Shown here: positions 7,387-16,004 of the stretch, one piece after another
How positions within the stretch are numbered: the stretch's first letter is position 1
How the letters are laid out: each line of letters opens with the position of its first letter
From: an uncultured Algibacter sp.
GTDB taxonomy: Bacteria; Bacteroidota; Bacteroidia; Flavobacteriales; Flavobacteriaceae
Assembly: GCF_947487605.1 (NCBI RefSeq)
Contig: NZ_CANKXK010000009.1
Location: 1 to 64,000, forward strand
DNA length: 64,000 nt
Direction of reading: 5' to 3'
The notes under the pieces: model-generated
Told to the model about the DNA's origin: nothing
Database searches by the model: none
The model's input: the letters and a program-made list of their open reading frames with translations, nothing else
Program-made: the position numbers and the translations under genes

Positions 7387-8697
7387 ATGGGAACATTTAA
7401 AATTGAAGGAGGCCACCAATTAAAAGGAAGCATTCAGCCTCAAGGCGCCAAAAATGAGGCGCTTCAAGTTTTATGTGCGGTTTTATTAACGCCAGAAGTG
7501 GTTACCATTAATAACATTCCAGATATTATAGATGTAAATAAGCTTATAAAACTTCTTGAAAAACTAGGCGTTAAAATTGAAAAATTAGGACAAGGTTCTT
7601 ATTCGTTTCAAGCAGATGAGGTAAACTTAAAATATTTAGAATCCGATCAATTTAAAATAGACGGTAGAGGACTTCGAGGCTCTATAATGATTGTTGGCCC
7701 TTTATTAGCACGCTTTGGAAAAGGTTATATCCCGAAACCAGGTGGCGATAAAATTGGTCGTCGTAGGTTAGATACTCACTTTGAAGGACTTATTAAACTA
7801 GGAGCTAAATTTGGTTATAGTAGAGAAGATCAATTTTATGGTGTTGAAGCTAAAAGACTAAAAGGAACTTACATGCTTCTTGAAGAAGCATCGGTTACAG
7901 GAACAGCAAACATTGTTATGGCAGCTGTATTAGCCGAAGGACAAACAACTATTTACAACGCAGCTTGCGAACCTTACCTCCAGCAATTATGTAAAATGCT
8001 GAATAGAATGGGAGCAAAAATTAGCGGTGTAGGTTCTAATAAACTCATTATAGATGGTGTTGAAAGTTTAGGCGGTACAGACCATAAGTTACTGCCAGAT
8101 ATGATTGAAATTGGCAGTTGGATAGGATTAGCAGCTATGACTAAGAGTGAGCTTACCATAACCAATGTGTCATGGAATGATTTAGGCTTAATACCAGAAA
8201 CATTTAGAAAACTTGGTATCACTGTTGAAAAACAGGGGGACGATATTCATATTCCTGCACATACTGATGGGTATGAAATACAAAGTTTTATTGATGGTTC
8301 TATTCTAACTATTTCTGATGCACCATGGCCTGGGTTTACGCCAGATTTGTTGAGTATTATTTTAGTAGTGGCGACTCAAGCTAGAGGTAGTGTTTTAATT
8401 CATCAAAAAATGTTTGAAAGTCGCTTATTCTTTGTAGATAAGTTAATAGATATGGGCGCTAAAATTATTTTATGTGACCCACATCGTGCTACGGTAATTG
8501 GTCATGATTATAAATCGACTTTAAAAGCCACTACCATGACATCTCCAGATATTCGTGCAGGGGTGTCGTTGTTAATTGCAGCGCTTTCAGCTAAAGGGAC
8601 TTCAACTATCCAAAACATTGAGCAGATCGATCGTGGTTACGAGCGCATTGCTGAGCGACTACGTGCTATTGGTGCTAAGATTGAGAGGGTAGATTAA
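7387..8697 (+). CDS. murA: UDP-N-acetylglucosamine 1-carboxyvinyltransferase
   Basis: This 436-residue enzyme adds enolpyruvate from PEP to UDP-GlcNAc, the first committed step of peptidoglycan synthesis. The opening FKIEGGHQLKGSIQPQGAKNEAL, the RGSIMIVGPLLARFG segment, PGFTPDLLS, and the final GYERIAERLRAIGAKIERV are typical. The mobile loop reads PKPGGDKIGRR, so residue 121 is Asp where most MurA have the Cys that reacts with fosfomycin. Natural Cys-to-Asp MurAs elsewhere (mycobacteria, chlamydia) are active and fosfomycin-insensitive. It follows the DUF4290 gene by 5 nt. Confidence 0.96.
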   Translation: MGTFKIEGGHQLKGSIQPQGAKNEALQVLCAVLLTPEVVTINNIPDIIDVNKLIKLLEKLGVKIEKLGQGSYSFQADEVNLKYLESDQFKIDGRGLRGSIMIVGPLLARFGKGYIPKPGGDKIGRRRLDTHFEGLIKLGAKFGYSREDQFYGVEAKRLKGTYMLLEEASVTGTANIVMAAVLAEGQTTIYNAACEPYLQQLCKMLNRMGAKISGVGSNKLIIDGVESLGGTDHKLLPDMIEIGSWIGLAAMTKSELTITNVSWNDLGLIPETFRKLGITVEKQGDDIHIPAHTDGYEIQSFIDGSILTISDAPWPGFTPDLLSIILVVATQARGSVLIHQKMFESRLFFVDKLIDMGAKIILCDPHRATVIGHDYKSTLKATTMTSPDIRAGVSLLIAALSAKGTSTIQNIEQIDRGYERIAERLRAIGAKIERVD

Positions 8698-8730
8698 TTA
8701 ACTATTATTTTTATACATTTTCGTATGCAG

Positions 8731-9318
8731 TTATTTGTTGTATGCGCCTTTGCCTAATCTATTATTACTCATATAAACCATTAAATCACGAAAAATTATT
8801 CGTTGAATCAGTTTTAATTTTATCAGGTTGTCAATATGATTTTGAATTTCTTGTCTTGACGAAACAGTGATTTTCTTATTACGACCTTGTTTAGTAGGTG
8901 AGTTCTTTAGTGCAAGTAATTCAGTTGGTTCAATTTCGTTTGTCTGCTTGTTTATTCTAGAGCCGAGTTGGTAATTTGAATGCAGCAAATCATTTCTAAC
9001 TTGAATTTGTTTATCAAACTGTTTTTTGAAATCATTTATTCTTTTTAGAATGTCATTCCCAGATATTTTATCTCCATCATTATCATTTATTAATTCGTTG
9101 CATATTTGTTCATAACAGTTTAATAAAGGTCCAGCGGTGAAAACCTTTTGACCAAATATAACATCAGATAATCCCCATTGTTCAAGTCCAACGTATTGTA
9201 GAATTGCACTGCAGTCAAATCGTATCCATTCTAATATTGATTCAAATTCCACAACAAAGAGTCCAATGGACGCAAGTTGATTATTAATTTGAATATCAAA
9301 GTTTTTCGATTTTTTCAT
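8731..9318 (-). CDS. Unrecognised protein with HEPN-like RNxxxH motif
   Basis: A 195-residue protein with no family I recognise. It is rich in predicted helices and has no signal peptide or membrane segment. Around residues 128-135 it reads VRNDLLHS, which matches the RNxxxH active-site pattern of HEPN-domain RNases common in toxins and anti-phage proteins. Many unrelated helical proteins also carry such a string. The gene points opposite to murA and lies beside another unrecognised gene. Together they interrupt an otherwise housekeeping stretch, which suggests a variable insertion. Confidence 0.6.
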   Translation of the reverse strand: MKKSKNFDIQINNQLASIGLFVVEFESILEWIRFDCSAILQYVGLEQWGLSDVIFGQKVFTAGPLLNCYEQICNELINDNDGDKISGNDILKRINDFKKQFDKQIQVRNDLLHSNYQLGSRINKQTNEIEPTELLALKNSPTKQGRNKKITVSSRQEIQNHIDNLIKLKLIQRIIFRDLMVYMSNNRLGKGAYNK

Positions 9319-9378
9319 AATTGCATAGAACTTTAATGATATATTTCCGTTTCAATGACTTATTATTATTCTGAGTAT

Positions 9379-10161
9379 TTATTCCATTAATTCAATTTGA
9401 AACTTTGTTGCACTAAATGCAGATTCTAGACCTTTTAGATTAGATTCAGACTTATTGGTTTCAAATAATTCATTCAAATATTCGATTTGTTTAATAACAT
9501 TGTTTTTATCTCTTTGGAAAATTTGATATTTCAAAAGAATTAAATTAGTCATAATATTATCTGATATACTCAAGTCGCTTTCCTTTAGAGCTTTGTTAAT
9601 AGTGCTTTTTATCTCAGTATCGTTCTCTGATAATTCATCGAAAAGATAAGCGTTTGCTAAATCGGGATTATTCATATTCGAATAATCATTTTTATCAGAC
9701 ATATCTTTTCTATAAGTCATTTTGTTTCCATTAAGAAAATACCATCTGGTATAGGAATCATTCTCCATTTTTATTTCTTTTTCAAATATTCTTTCCTTTA
9801 CACTCCAATTGGTAAAAGCAATTAAAAGCTCGGTTCCGTCATCTTTTTTTAAAATCGCTATTTTGATTATATAATTTTTTTTGCCTGGTTTTTCAATTTC
9901 AATTTCTAATGTGGTTTCTACTGAAACATATTTTTTGATAGCTTTCAATATAGATGAAACATCCTCTGGGCTAGCATCTGGAAATAAGTTCTCTCTCAAG
10001 AACAAATCAATATATAAATAATGAGTCAGATAGAAATCATCCATTTTTAGGTAGTTTGATTCCTTAAGATTATCTGATTTTATTGTTATTTTCTCTGATT
10101 GAGCATATCCAATGTTAGTGAACAAGAATAATAATGATATTGTAAATAGTCTTTTATGCAT
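9379..10161 (-). CDS. Exported protein of unknown function
   Basis: This 260-residue protein starts with a clear signal peptide (MHKRLFTISLLFLFTNIGYAQ, cleaved after the AQ region). The mature part is hydrophilic and rich in Lys, Glu and Asn, with no cysteine pairs or known motif. The central region (LEIEIEKPGKKNYIIKIAILKKDDGTELLIAF) looks like beta strands, and the C-terminal third looks helical. It probably sits in the periplasm. It lies upstream of, and on the same strand as, the HEPN-like gene with a 60-nt gap. I do not recognise the family. Confidence 0.65.
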   Translation of the reverse strand: MHKRLFTISLLFLFTNIGYAQSEKITIKSDNLKESNYLKMDDFYLTHYLYIDLFLRENLFPDASPEDVSSILKAIKKYVSVETTLEIEIEKPGKKNYIIKIAILKKDDGTELLIAFTNWSVKERIFEKEIKMENDSYTRWYFLNGNKMTYRKDMSDKNDYSNMNNPDLANAYLFDELSENDTEIKSTINKALKESDLSISDNIMTNLILLKYQIFQRDKNNVIKQIEYLNELFETNKSESNLKGLESAFSATKFQIELME

Positions 10162-10246
10162 ATTTCTTTTTTTGGTATAAAAACCGTAAAGCTAAATTAG
10201 AATTTTCGTACTCAAAAACCAATACATACTTATACTATATTTAATA

Positions 10247-11914
10247 TTAGAATAACCCAGTAATCTCACCATCATCTTTAATATCAATATTTTCAGAAGC
10301 AGGATGTGCTGGTAACCCTGGCATGCGCATAATATCACCCGTTATAGGAATTAAAAACCCTGCACCGGCAGCAATTTCAATTTCTCTAACCGTAATAATA
10401 AAATCTTTAGGACGCCCCAGTAGTTTTGGGTTGTCGGACAACGATTTTTGAGTTTTAGCAATACATACAGGAAGATGATCTAATCCTAAATTAGTAATCT
10501 TTCTTAAATGCGCTTTTGCTTTGGCTGTATAATCTACATGTTCTGCTCCGTAAATTTCTGTAGCTATTGTTTCTATTTTAGAAGTTACCGAGGATTTCCA
10601 GTCGTATAATGGTTTAAAATCAGATTTGTTTTCGTCCACGATATCTATAACATGTTGTGCGAGTTCTAGGGCGCCTTCGCCACCTTTTGCCCACACATCT
10701 GCTAAAGCCACACGAATGCCTTTTGAGGCTGCAAATTCTTTTATGACGTTAATTTCAGCGTCGCTATCAGATACAAACTTATTTATGGCTATTACTGGAG
10801 ACACTTTGAACTTAAATATATTTTCTAGATGTTTTTCTAAATTTGGAAACCCATTTTTAAGGGCGTCAACATCTGGAGTGGTGAGTGATTTTAAATCGGC
10901 ACCTCCATGATATTTTAAGGCACGTATAGTTGTTGTAAGAACAACAGCTTTTGGTTTTAGTCCAGCACTTTGGCATTTAATATCAAAGAATTTTTCTGCG
11001 CCTAGGTCAAACCCAAAACCAGCTTCGGTAACCGTATATTCAGAATGTGTCATACCCATCAAGGTGGCAATAACGGTATTGGTGCCTTGTGCAATATTAG
11101 CGAATGGTCCACCGTGTATTATAGCAGGATTGCCCTCAATGGTCTGAACTAAATTAGACTTAATAGCATCTTTGAGTAAGGCAGTCATAGCACCTTCAGC
11201 CTTTAAATCTTTTGCGTAAATAGGTGTTTTATCGAAAGTGTAACCAATAAAAATATTACCTAATCGTTTTTTTAGGTCGGTGAGGTTTTCAGCTAAACAA
11301 AGAATAGCCATTATTTCTGAGGCAGCTGTAATATCGAAACCAGTTTCTCTTGGAACTCCAGAAGTGGTTCCTCCTAAACCCACAATGACACGTCGCAATG
11401 CGCGGTCGTTCATATCTATAACACGTTTCCAACCAATGGTTCTTGGGTCAATACGTAAGGATGTTGTTTTACTCTGAATATTATTATCAATAATTGCAGA
11501 CAATAAATTGTGTGCTTTTTCTATTGCAGAAAAGTCGCCTGTAAAATGAAGATTGATGTCCTCCATAGGCAGTACTTGCGAATAACCACCACCTGTGGCG
11601 CCACCTTTAATTCCAAATACAGGACCTAAAGAGGGTTCTCTTAAAACGACGGTTGTTTTCTTATTTAAACGATTTAAACCTTCAGATAAACCAATAGACA
11701 TGGTTGTTTTTCCTTCACCTGCTGGTGTTGGGGAAATAGCCGAAACTAATATAAGATTACTTTTGGAGGCTTTCTGTTTGTTTATTGTTTGTAAAGGAAG
11801 TTTCGCTTTATGCTTACCATACATTTCAATATCATCAGAAGGTATTCCAAATTTTTCTGAGATTTCCGATATATGTTTTAGAGTAATGGTTTTGGCTATT
11901 TCTAAGTCAGTCAT
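10247..11914 (-). CDS. fhs: Formate--tetrahydrofolate ligase
   Basis: This 555-residue cytosolic enzyme joins formate to THF using ATP to give 10-formyl-THF. The signature segments are present: TPAGEGKTTMSIGL (P-loop), FGIKGGATGGGYSQVLPMEDINLHFTGD, GPFANIAQGTNTV and FDIKCQSAGLKPKAVVLTTTIRALKYHGG. The length is standard. The gene stands alone, with about 300 nt of repeat-bearing spacer upstream and the unrecognised exported protein gene downstream. Its product is the formyl donor for the Fmt encoded near 3 kb. Confidence 0.97.
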   Translation of the reverse strand: MTDLEIAKTITLKHISEISEKFGIPSDDIEMYGKHKAKLPLQTINKQKASKSNLILVSAISPTPAGEGKTTMSIGLSEGLNRLNKKTTVVLREPSLGPVFGIKGGATGGGYSQVLPMEDINLHFTGDFSAIEKAHNLLSAIIDNNIQSKTTSLRIDPRTIGWKRVIDMNDRALRRVIVGLGGTTSGVPRETGFDITAASEIMAILCLAENLTDLKKRLGNIFIGYTFDKTPIYAKDLKAEGAMTALLKDAIKSNLVQTIEGNPAIIHGGPFANIAQGTNTVIATLMGMTHSEYTVTEAGFGFDLGAEKFFDIKCQSAGLKPKAVVLTTTIRALKYHGGADLKSLTTPDVDALKNGFPNLEKHLENIFKFKVSPVIAINKFVSDSDAEINVIKEFAASKGIRVALADVWAKGGEGALELAQHVIDIVDENKSDFKPLYDWKSSVTSKIETIATEIYGAEHVDYTAKAKAHLRKITNLGLDHLPVCIAKTQKSLSDNPKLLGRPKDFIITVREIEIAAGAGFLIPITGDIMRMPGLPAHPASENIDIKDDGEITGLF

Positions 11915-12077
11915 AAGCTATAGAATTATGTGAAAAAATTAAACTGACTTAAATGTATGAAATTTGTAAATGATGTTATGTGATTTTTATCATTTTCAGT
12001 ATGGTTGAGGAGTTAATTGACGTGTATTAGGTCTAGGTATAAATATGTGTGTCAATAAATTAGTTACAGATGTTAGG

Positions 12078-12138
12078 TTGAGCGCAGACCAAACCTCATT
12101 AGAATAGATGAATTTTGAAACCTTTCGACTGCACTCAA
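12078..12138. repeat. Intergenic inverted repeat (degenerate small element)
   Basis: TTGAGCGCAG (12078-12087) and CTGCACTCAA (12129-12138) form an inverted repeat with one mismatch. The right arm lies in CTTTCGACTGCACTCAAGG, a string resembling repeated intergenic elements I recall from Flavobacteriaceae genomes. It lies between the photolyase gene end and the fhs promoter region. The rest of this spacer of about 300 nt shows no convincing gene. Confidence 0.45.
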
Positions 12139-12211
12139 GGAGAAAAATTTTGTTATTAGGTCTTTGGTAAATTAAAATCAAATTTTAGGTCGAACTCACA
12201 TTATTTAGGCA

Positions 12212-13516
12212 CTAATTTAAAGCCTCTTTATAAACTAACAAACAACGTTCGCGTGCAAATTTATGATTTACTATCGGCTGAGGATAGGTTAGTTCTTGAA
12301 AATCGGGAACCCATCTTTTAATGTATTCTAAGTTTTTATCAAACTTTTGTATTTGCGTTGTTGGATTAAAAATCCTGAAATAAGGCGCTGCATCTACACC
12401 ACAACCTGCTACCCATTGCCAGTTTCCAATATTGCTAGCCATTTCGTAATCGTGAAGTTTTTCGGCAAAATAGGCTTCACCCCAACGCCAATCGATGAGT
12501 AAATGTTTACATAAAAAACTACCTACCAACATACGAACCCGATTGTGCATGAATCCAGTTTCGTTTAATTGTCGCATGCCTGCATCGACTAGTGGATAGC
12601 CTGTTTTACCTTCGCACCATGCTTTAAATTCAGTTTCATTATTACGCCATTCGATGCGATCATATTTTGGTTTAAAGCTTGTATTGGTCGTATGCGGAAA
12701 GTGCCAAAGAATTTGCATAAAAAACTCACGCCAAATGAGTTCTTGCCAAAAGATTTCATTGTTTTCAGCAATCGCTTTTCGAATCATTTTACGAACACTA
12801 ACCGTTCCAAAACGAAGATGAGATCCTAGCTTAGAGGTGCTGTCTTTAGCTGGATAATTTCTAGTCGCTTCATACTGTTGAATAAGTACAGGTGTTACTG
12901 TGTATGGTTCTATTTTTTGGTTAGTTTTTTTAAACCCAACATCAGCTAGACTTAAATTGGCAAGTTGATTATTCTTTAACAAATTATCAAGATTATTTTC
13001 TGATGGAAATGAGTTCGCATCGCTATCTCTAAAGTTTGCTTTCCATTTTTTCATGTAGGGTGTATAGACCAAATAGGGCGTGCCATCGTTTTTTACAACA
13101 TCGCCTTTTTCAAAAATAACTTGATCTTTAAATGTTTTAAAACTTACGCTATTTTCAGCTAAAAAAGATTTTATTGCTTCATCGCGTGCTTGGGCATAAG
13201 GTTCGTAATCGTGATTTGTGTAAATCTCATGAATATTATATTCTTTAACTAAATTGGTGAAAATATTTTTTGGTTTCCCATGATAAATTGCAATACTACT
13301 ATTATACTTACCTTGTAAGTTCTTGCATATTTTTTGAAGCGTTTCATGTATAAATGTAACACGCGCATCATTTCTGGGTAATTTATCTAAAATTTCAGAA
13401 TCAAAAATAAAAATTGGTAAAACGGGGTGTTCTGATTTTAATGCTTTATAAAGACCAGCATTATCATCAAGTCTTAGATCACGTCTAAACCAGAATATGT
13501 TTATAGGTTTCTTCAT
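12212..13516 (-). CDS. Deoxyribodipyrimidine photolyase / cryptochrome family
   Basis: A 434-residue flavoprotein. The N-terminal antenna domain begins NIFWFRRDLRLDDNAGL. The FAD domain includes KLGSHLRFGTVSVR, WQELIWREFFMQIL, GYPLVDAGMRQLNETGFMHNRVRM and NWQWVAGCGVDAAPYFRIFNP. This matches class I CPD photolyases, which repair UV dimers with blue light. A cryptochrome role cannot be excluded. It is the last gene of a co-directional block whose other members handle oxidative or light stress. A 104-nt gap with remnant repeats separates it from the SRPBCC gene. Confidence 0.92.
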   Translation of the reverse strand: MKKPINIFWFRRDLRLDDNAGLYKALKSEHPVLPIFIFDSEILDKLPRNDARVTFIHETLQKICKNLQGKYNSSIAIYHGKPKNIFTNLVKEYNIHEIYTNHDYEPYAQARDEAIKSFLAENSVSFKTFKDQVIFEKGDVVKNDGTPYLVYTPYMKKWKANFRDSDANSFPSENNLDNLLKNNQLANLSLADVGFKKTNQKIEPYTVTPVLIQQYEATRNYPAKDSTSKLGSHLRFGTVSVRKMIRKAIAENNEIFWQELIWREFFMQILWHFPHTTNTSFKPKYDRIEWRNNETEFKAWCEGKTGYPLVDAGMRQLNETGFMHNRVRMLVGSFLCKHLLIDWRWGEAYFAEKLHDYEMASNIGNWQWVAGCGVDAAPYFRIFNPTTQIQKFDKNLEYIKRWVPDFQELTYPQPIVNHKFARERCLLVYKEALN

Positions 13517-13537
13517 TTAAATGTAATTGTCACATCG

Positions 13538-13609
13538 AGTGATTTTTATAAAAAATCGTATAGAGATTCAGTTATTGATACAATTCCAATAAAACTGAAA
13601 TTACTCGAA
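13538..13609. repeat. Degenerate intergenic repeat/hairpin between SRPBCC and photolyase genes
   Basis: The spacer contains GATTTTT/AAAAATC (13541-13557) and flanking TCGAGT and ACTCGA strings in opposite orientation. It resembles the stress-block intergenic repeat type seen near 12.1 kb and may be a decayed copy. There is no T-run suited to a terminator. Confidence 0.3.
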
Positions 13610-13620
13610 CTAGCTTTAAA

Positions 13621-14082
13621 TTAATATTTACCAAATAGTTCTTCAAGTTTTTCAGTACGATAATTGAATATTTCCTCTAGTTTAGGCTTCACTAAAATAG
13701 GGTGTGCGAGTTGCCCTAGGAAACCAAATGGCACCTTATAGTCAACAATATCTTCCATTTCTACACCACCATCAATTTTATGTATAAAATGTTTATGATG
13801 CCATAACGCATAAGGACCAAAACGTTGTTCGTCAACAAAGTAATTTTTGTCAATACTATGGGTTATTTCTGTTACCCATTTAGTTTTGATGCCTAAGACA
13901 GGAGTTACAATATATTGAATTATTTGGCCAGAATACATAGGTCTATCGGCTCCAGATAAAATATGAAACCCCATATAATCGGGTGTAATTATTTTAAGGT
14001 TTTTAGGGTTTGATAAAAAATCCCAAGCTTCGTCAATTGTTATTGGAAGATTCTGTTTTTTATGTAGTCTATATATTTTCAT
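13621..14082 (-). CDS. SRPBCC family protein (CDI/coenzyme Q-binding-like)
   Basis: A 153-residue START-like protein (MKIYRLHKKQNLPITIDEAWDFLSNPKNLKIITPDYMGF). The NPxNLxxITPxxMGF pattern matches SRPBCC proteins annotated as ligand-binding or cell-division-inhibitor-like and often found near photolyase and NAD-epimerase genes. FGPYALWHHKHFIHKIDGGVEMEDIVDYKVPFG is the second conserved stretch. It has no signal peptide. It presumably binds a lipid or a hydrophobic pigment or oxidation product, but this is inferred from the fold only. It sits between photolyase and tspO. Confidence 0.82.
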   Translation of the reverse strand: MKIYRLHKKQNLPITIDEAWDFLSNPKNLKIITPDYMGFHILSGADRPMYSGQIIQYIVTPVLGIKTKWVTEITHSIDKNYFVDEQRFGPYALWHHKHFIHKIDGGVEMEDIVDYKVPFGFLGQLAHPILVKPKLEEIFNYRTEKLEELFGKY

Positions 14083-14126
14083 TAATAATGTTTTTTTATT
14101 TCCTCGAAAAAGGGAATCTCAGTAAT

Positions 14127-14588
14127 TTAATTATTCCATAAAATATAACCGTTTAATGAAGTGGCAATGCATAGCCAGATTAAATAGGGTAGTATCAATA
14201 TCGTTTTTGCTCCAAGTTCTTTGCTATAAGAAATTGTAAAAATGCTAACTACAATGGTTAAAAGCAGAATGATGGTAAAGCCAATGCCAATTAAGTGCTG
14301 ATTAAAAAAAGCATAGTTCCAGATAACGTTTAAGATAAATTGTATACTGAACAAGCCTATTACTGTTACGTTGGGTTTTAATTTATACAAATACGCCATA
14401 TATAGAGAAAAACAAATCATTATGGTTGTCCAAGCAACGCCAAAAACCCATCCAGGAGGTGTCCATGGTGCTTGGTTTAAATTTGTGTACCATTCCGTTT
14501 GTGGTCCATTATTCATAAGTAGACTTCCAACGTATAACGCACCAAAGTTTATAATTAGAAAGATAGTATTGTACTTAAACAGCTTCAT
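14127..14588 (-). CDS. tspO: TspO/MBR family membrane protein
   Basis: A 153-residue, five-helix membrane protein. Trp-rich stretches typical of TspO are visible: NGPQTEWYTNLNQAPWTPPGWVFGVAWTTIM, NVIWNYAFF and LPYLIWLCIATSLNGYILW. Bacterial TspO binds porphyrins and related ligands and takes part in light and oxidative stress responses. Its start lies inside the 3' end of the Lacal_2735-type gene (14-nt overlap), so the two are translationally linked. Its position among photolyase, peroxidase and ABC1 kinase genes fits a tetrapyrrole or photo-oxidative stress role. Confidence 0.92.
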   Translation of the reverse strand: MKLFKYNTIFLIINFGALYVGSLLMNNGPQTEWYTNLNQAPWTPPGWVFGVAWTTIMICFSLYMAYLYKLKPNVTVIGLFSIQFILNVIWNYAFFNQHLIGIGFTIILLLTIVVSIFTISYSKELGAKTILILPYLIWLCIATSLNGYILWNN

Positions 14589-14751
14589 TCTTAAAGCTAT
14601 TTATTTGTTCTGCGATTAATTGTGCCTGTGCGTATTTTTCGTCACTTGCAGCTCTATTAATACTGGACAGTTTATGCCATTCTTGCATAAGTTGTTTAAA
14701 CTTCTCTTCTAATTTTTCTTTTTTTGATTTCTTTTTAAATAATCCGAACAT
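14575..14751 (-). CDS. Lacal_2735 family small protein
   Basis: This 58-residue gene was missed by the ORF track. The protein reads MFGLFKKKSKKEKLEEKFKQ at the start, then LSSINRAASDEKYAQAQLIAEQI. It resembles the Lacal_2735 small proteins of Flavobacteriaceae, recognised by MFGLFKKKS and a charged helix. It is cytosolic, highly charged and probably one helical hairpin. Function is unknown. It lies 5 nt after the peroxidase gene and its 3' end overlaps tspO, so it belongs to the same transcript. Confidence 0.8.
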   Translation of the reverse strand: MFGLFKKKSKKEKLEEKFKQLMQEWHKLSSINRAASDEKYAQAQLIAEQINSFKNEAV

Positions 14752-14756
14752 AGCAT

Positions 14757-15293
14757 TTATTTTAAATGTTTAACAATTTTTGGACTAAGCGGATTTGTAG
14801 AGGAGAGGTAGTAATCTACTAAGTTGCCACTTGTATCAATTAAATATTTTTGAAAATTCCATTTTACTGAAGATGTCTTTACAGCATTATTCACTTTTTG
14901 AGTTAACCAAGTGTAAAGCTGGTGTTGATGTTTCCCTTTTGTATCAATTTTTTCAGTGATTAAAAATGTAACACCATAATTTATTTCACAAAAGAATTGA
15001 ATATCCTTTGAAGTACCAGGTTCTTGATTACCAAACTGATTACATGGTACCCCAACAATTTCAAGTTTATCCTGATGGTTTTTATATAGTGATTGCAACT
15101 GTTTATACTGCGAAGTAAACCCACACTTGGATGCTACATTTACAAACAAGATGTATTTTTCTTTAAACTTCGATAAATCAATTGGTTTACTGCTAATTGC
15201 ATTAATTTTTATGTCGTAAATAGAATTTAGGCTTAATTTTTTTTCAAAATTATTAGAGCCTAAGTTAGGCGTAAGCGCTTTTAATACATTCAT
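14757..15293 (-). CDS. Glutathione peroxidase family (thiol peroxidase)
   Basis: This 178-residue protein has the GPx motifs NVASKCGFT (peroxidatic Cys), GVPCNQFGNQEPGT (Gln and the second conserved block) and VKWNFQKYLI (Trp-Asn). Together these give the Cys/Gln/Trp/Asn catalytic set. It is the cysteine rather than selenocysteine form. Such enzymes reduce lipid or hydrogen peroxides, usually with thioredoxin in bacteria. About 25 residues precede the usual fold start, without a clear signal peptide. It lies 4 nt after the SDR gene. Confidence 0.93.
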   Translation of the reverse strand: MNVLKALTPNLGSNNFEKKLSLNSIYDIKINAISSKPIDLSKFKEKYILFVNVASKCGFTSQYKQLQSLYKNHQDKLEIVGVPCNQFGNQEPGTSKDIQFFCEINYGVTFLITEKIDTKGKHQHQLYTWLTQKVNNAVKTSSVKWNFQKYLIDTSGNLVDYYLSSTNPLSPKIVKHLK

Positions 15294-15297
15294 AAAT

Positions 15298-15981
15298 TTA
15301 TAATTTAAAGCTTACTATACCGCAATCCATTTCGAAAATTTGACCTGATATAGATGATGAATTTTTAGATAATAGAAACTCAGCCATATCTGCAACTTCT
15401 TCGGGAGATAGGATTTTTTTGAGAGGATGGCGTTCTTTGATGTTTTCAATCATTTTTTCGTTCCTAAGTAGTTTCGCAGAAAGGTTAGTATCAGTTACTG
15501 TAGGTGCGATGGCGTTTATTCGAATATTTGGCGTTAATTCGGCTCCTAAAGATTTTACCAATCCTTCAACGCCAGCTTTAGAAGTAGCAATACTAGCGTG
15601 ATATGGCATTCCTAGTTTTGCTGCTACCGTACTAAAGAGTATGATAGATGGATTATTACCATTCTTTAGAATTGGTAAATATTTTTGAATAGAAATAACA
15701 GCTCCCAATACATTGATTTCAAAATCATTTTTAAAATCTTCAATGCTTAAGCGAGAAATTGGTTTTAAATTAATACTGCCTGGACAGTAAACTAAACCAT
15801 CTGCATTTTTAATTTTTGGTAATTTATCTTGGGTAATATCGCAACTATAGTGAGTTAGATTGTCATGCGATATATCTGGAATACTCCGGCTAATGTTAAT
15901 AACGTTGCAATACGTTAATAATTTAGCAATTATGGCTTTACCAATGCCCTTACTTCCACCAACTACTATTATTGTTTTCAT
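15298..15981 (-). CDS. SDR family protein lacking the catalytic Tyr
   Basis: A 227-residue Rossmann protein of the short-chain dehydrogenase/reductase superfamily. The cofactor motif GGSKGIGKAI and the DTNLSAKLL and ISGQIFEMDCG blocks are typical. In the active-site segment FSTVAAKLGMPYHASIATSKAGVEGL the Ser and Lys are present, but the YxxxK Tyr is replaced by Ile (IATSK). Similar Tyr-less SDRs are, from memory, found near photolyase genes in other bacteria. It may be a non-classical reductase or a binding protein. It is part of the stress block and is followed by the peroxidase gene after 4 nt. Confidence 0.85.
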   Translation of the reverse strand: MKTIIVVGGSKGIGKAIIAKLLTYCNVINISRSIPDISHDNLTHYSCDITQDKLPKIKNADGLVYCPGSINLKPISRLSIEDFKNDFEINVLGAVISIQKYLPILKNGNNPSIILFSTVAAKLGMPYHASIATSKAGVEGLVKSLGAELTPNIRINAIAPTVTDTNLSAKLLRNEKMIENIKERHPLKKILSPEEVADMAEFLLSKNSSSISGQIFEMDCGIVSFKL

Positions 15982-16004
15982 GGGTTTCAGGGCATTTTAA
16001 ATTT

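Noticed and set aside
8713-8745. Repeated GTATGC strings after murA as a terminator
   Set aside because: They are direct, not inverted, copies and form no hairpin with a T-run.
11996-12181. 61-aa minus-strand ORF
   Set aside because: Runs through the intergenic inverted repeat; no protein-like features.
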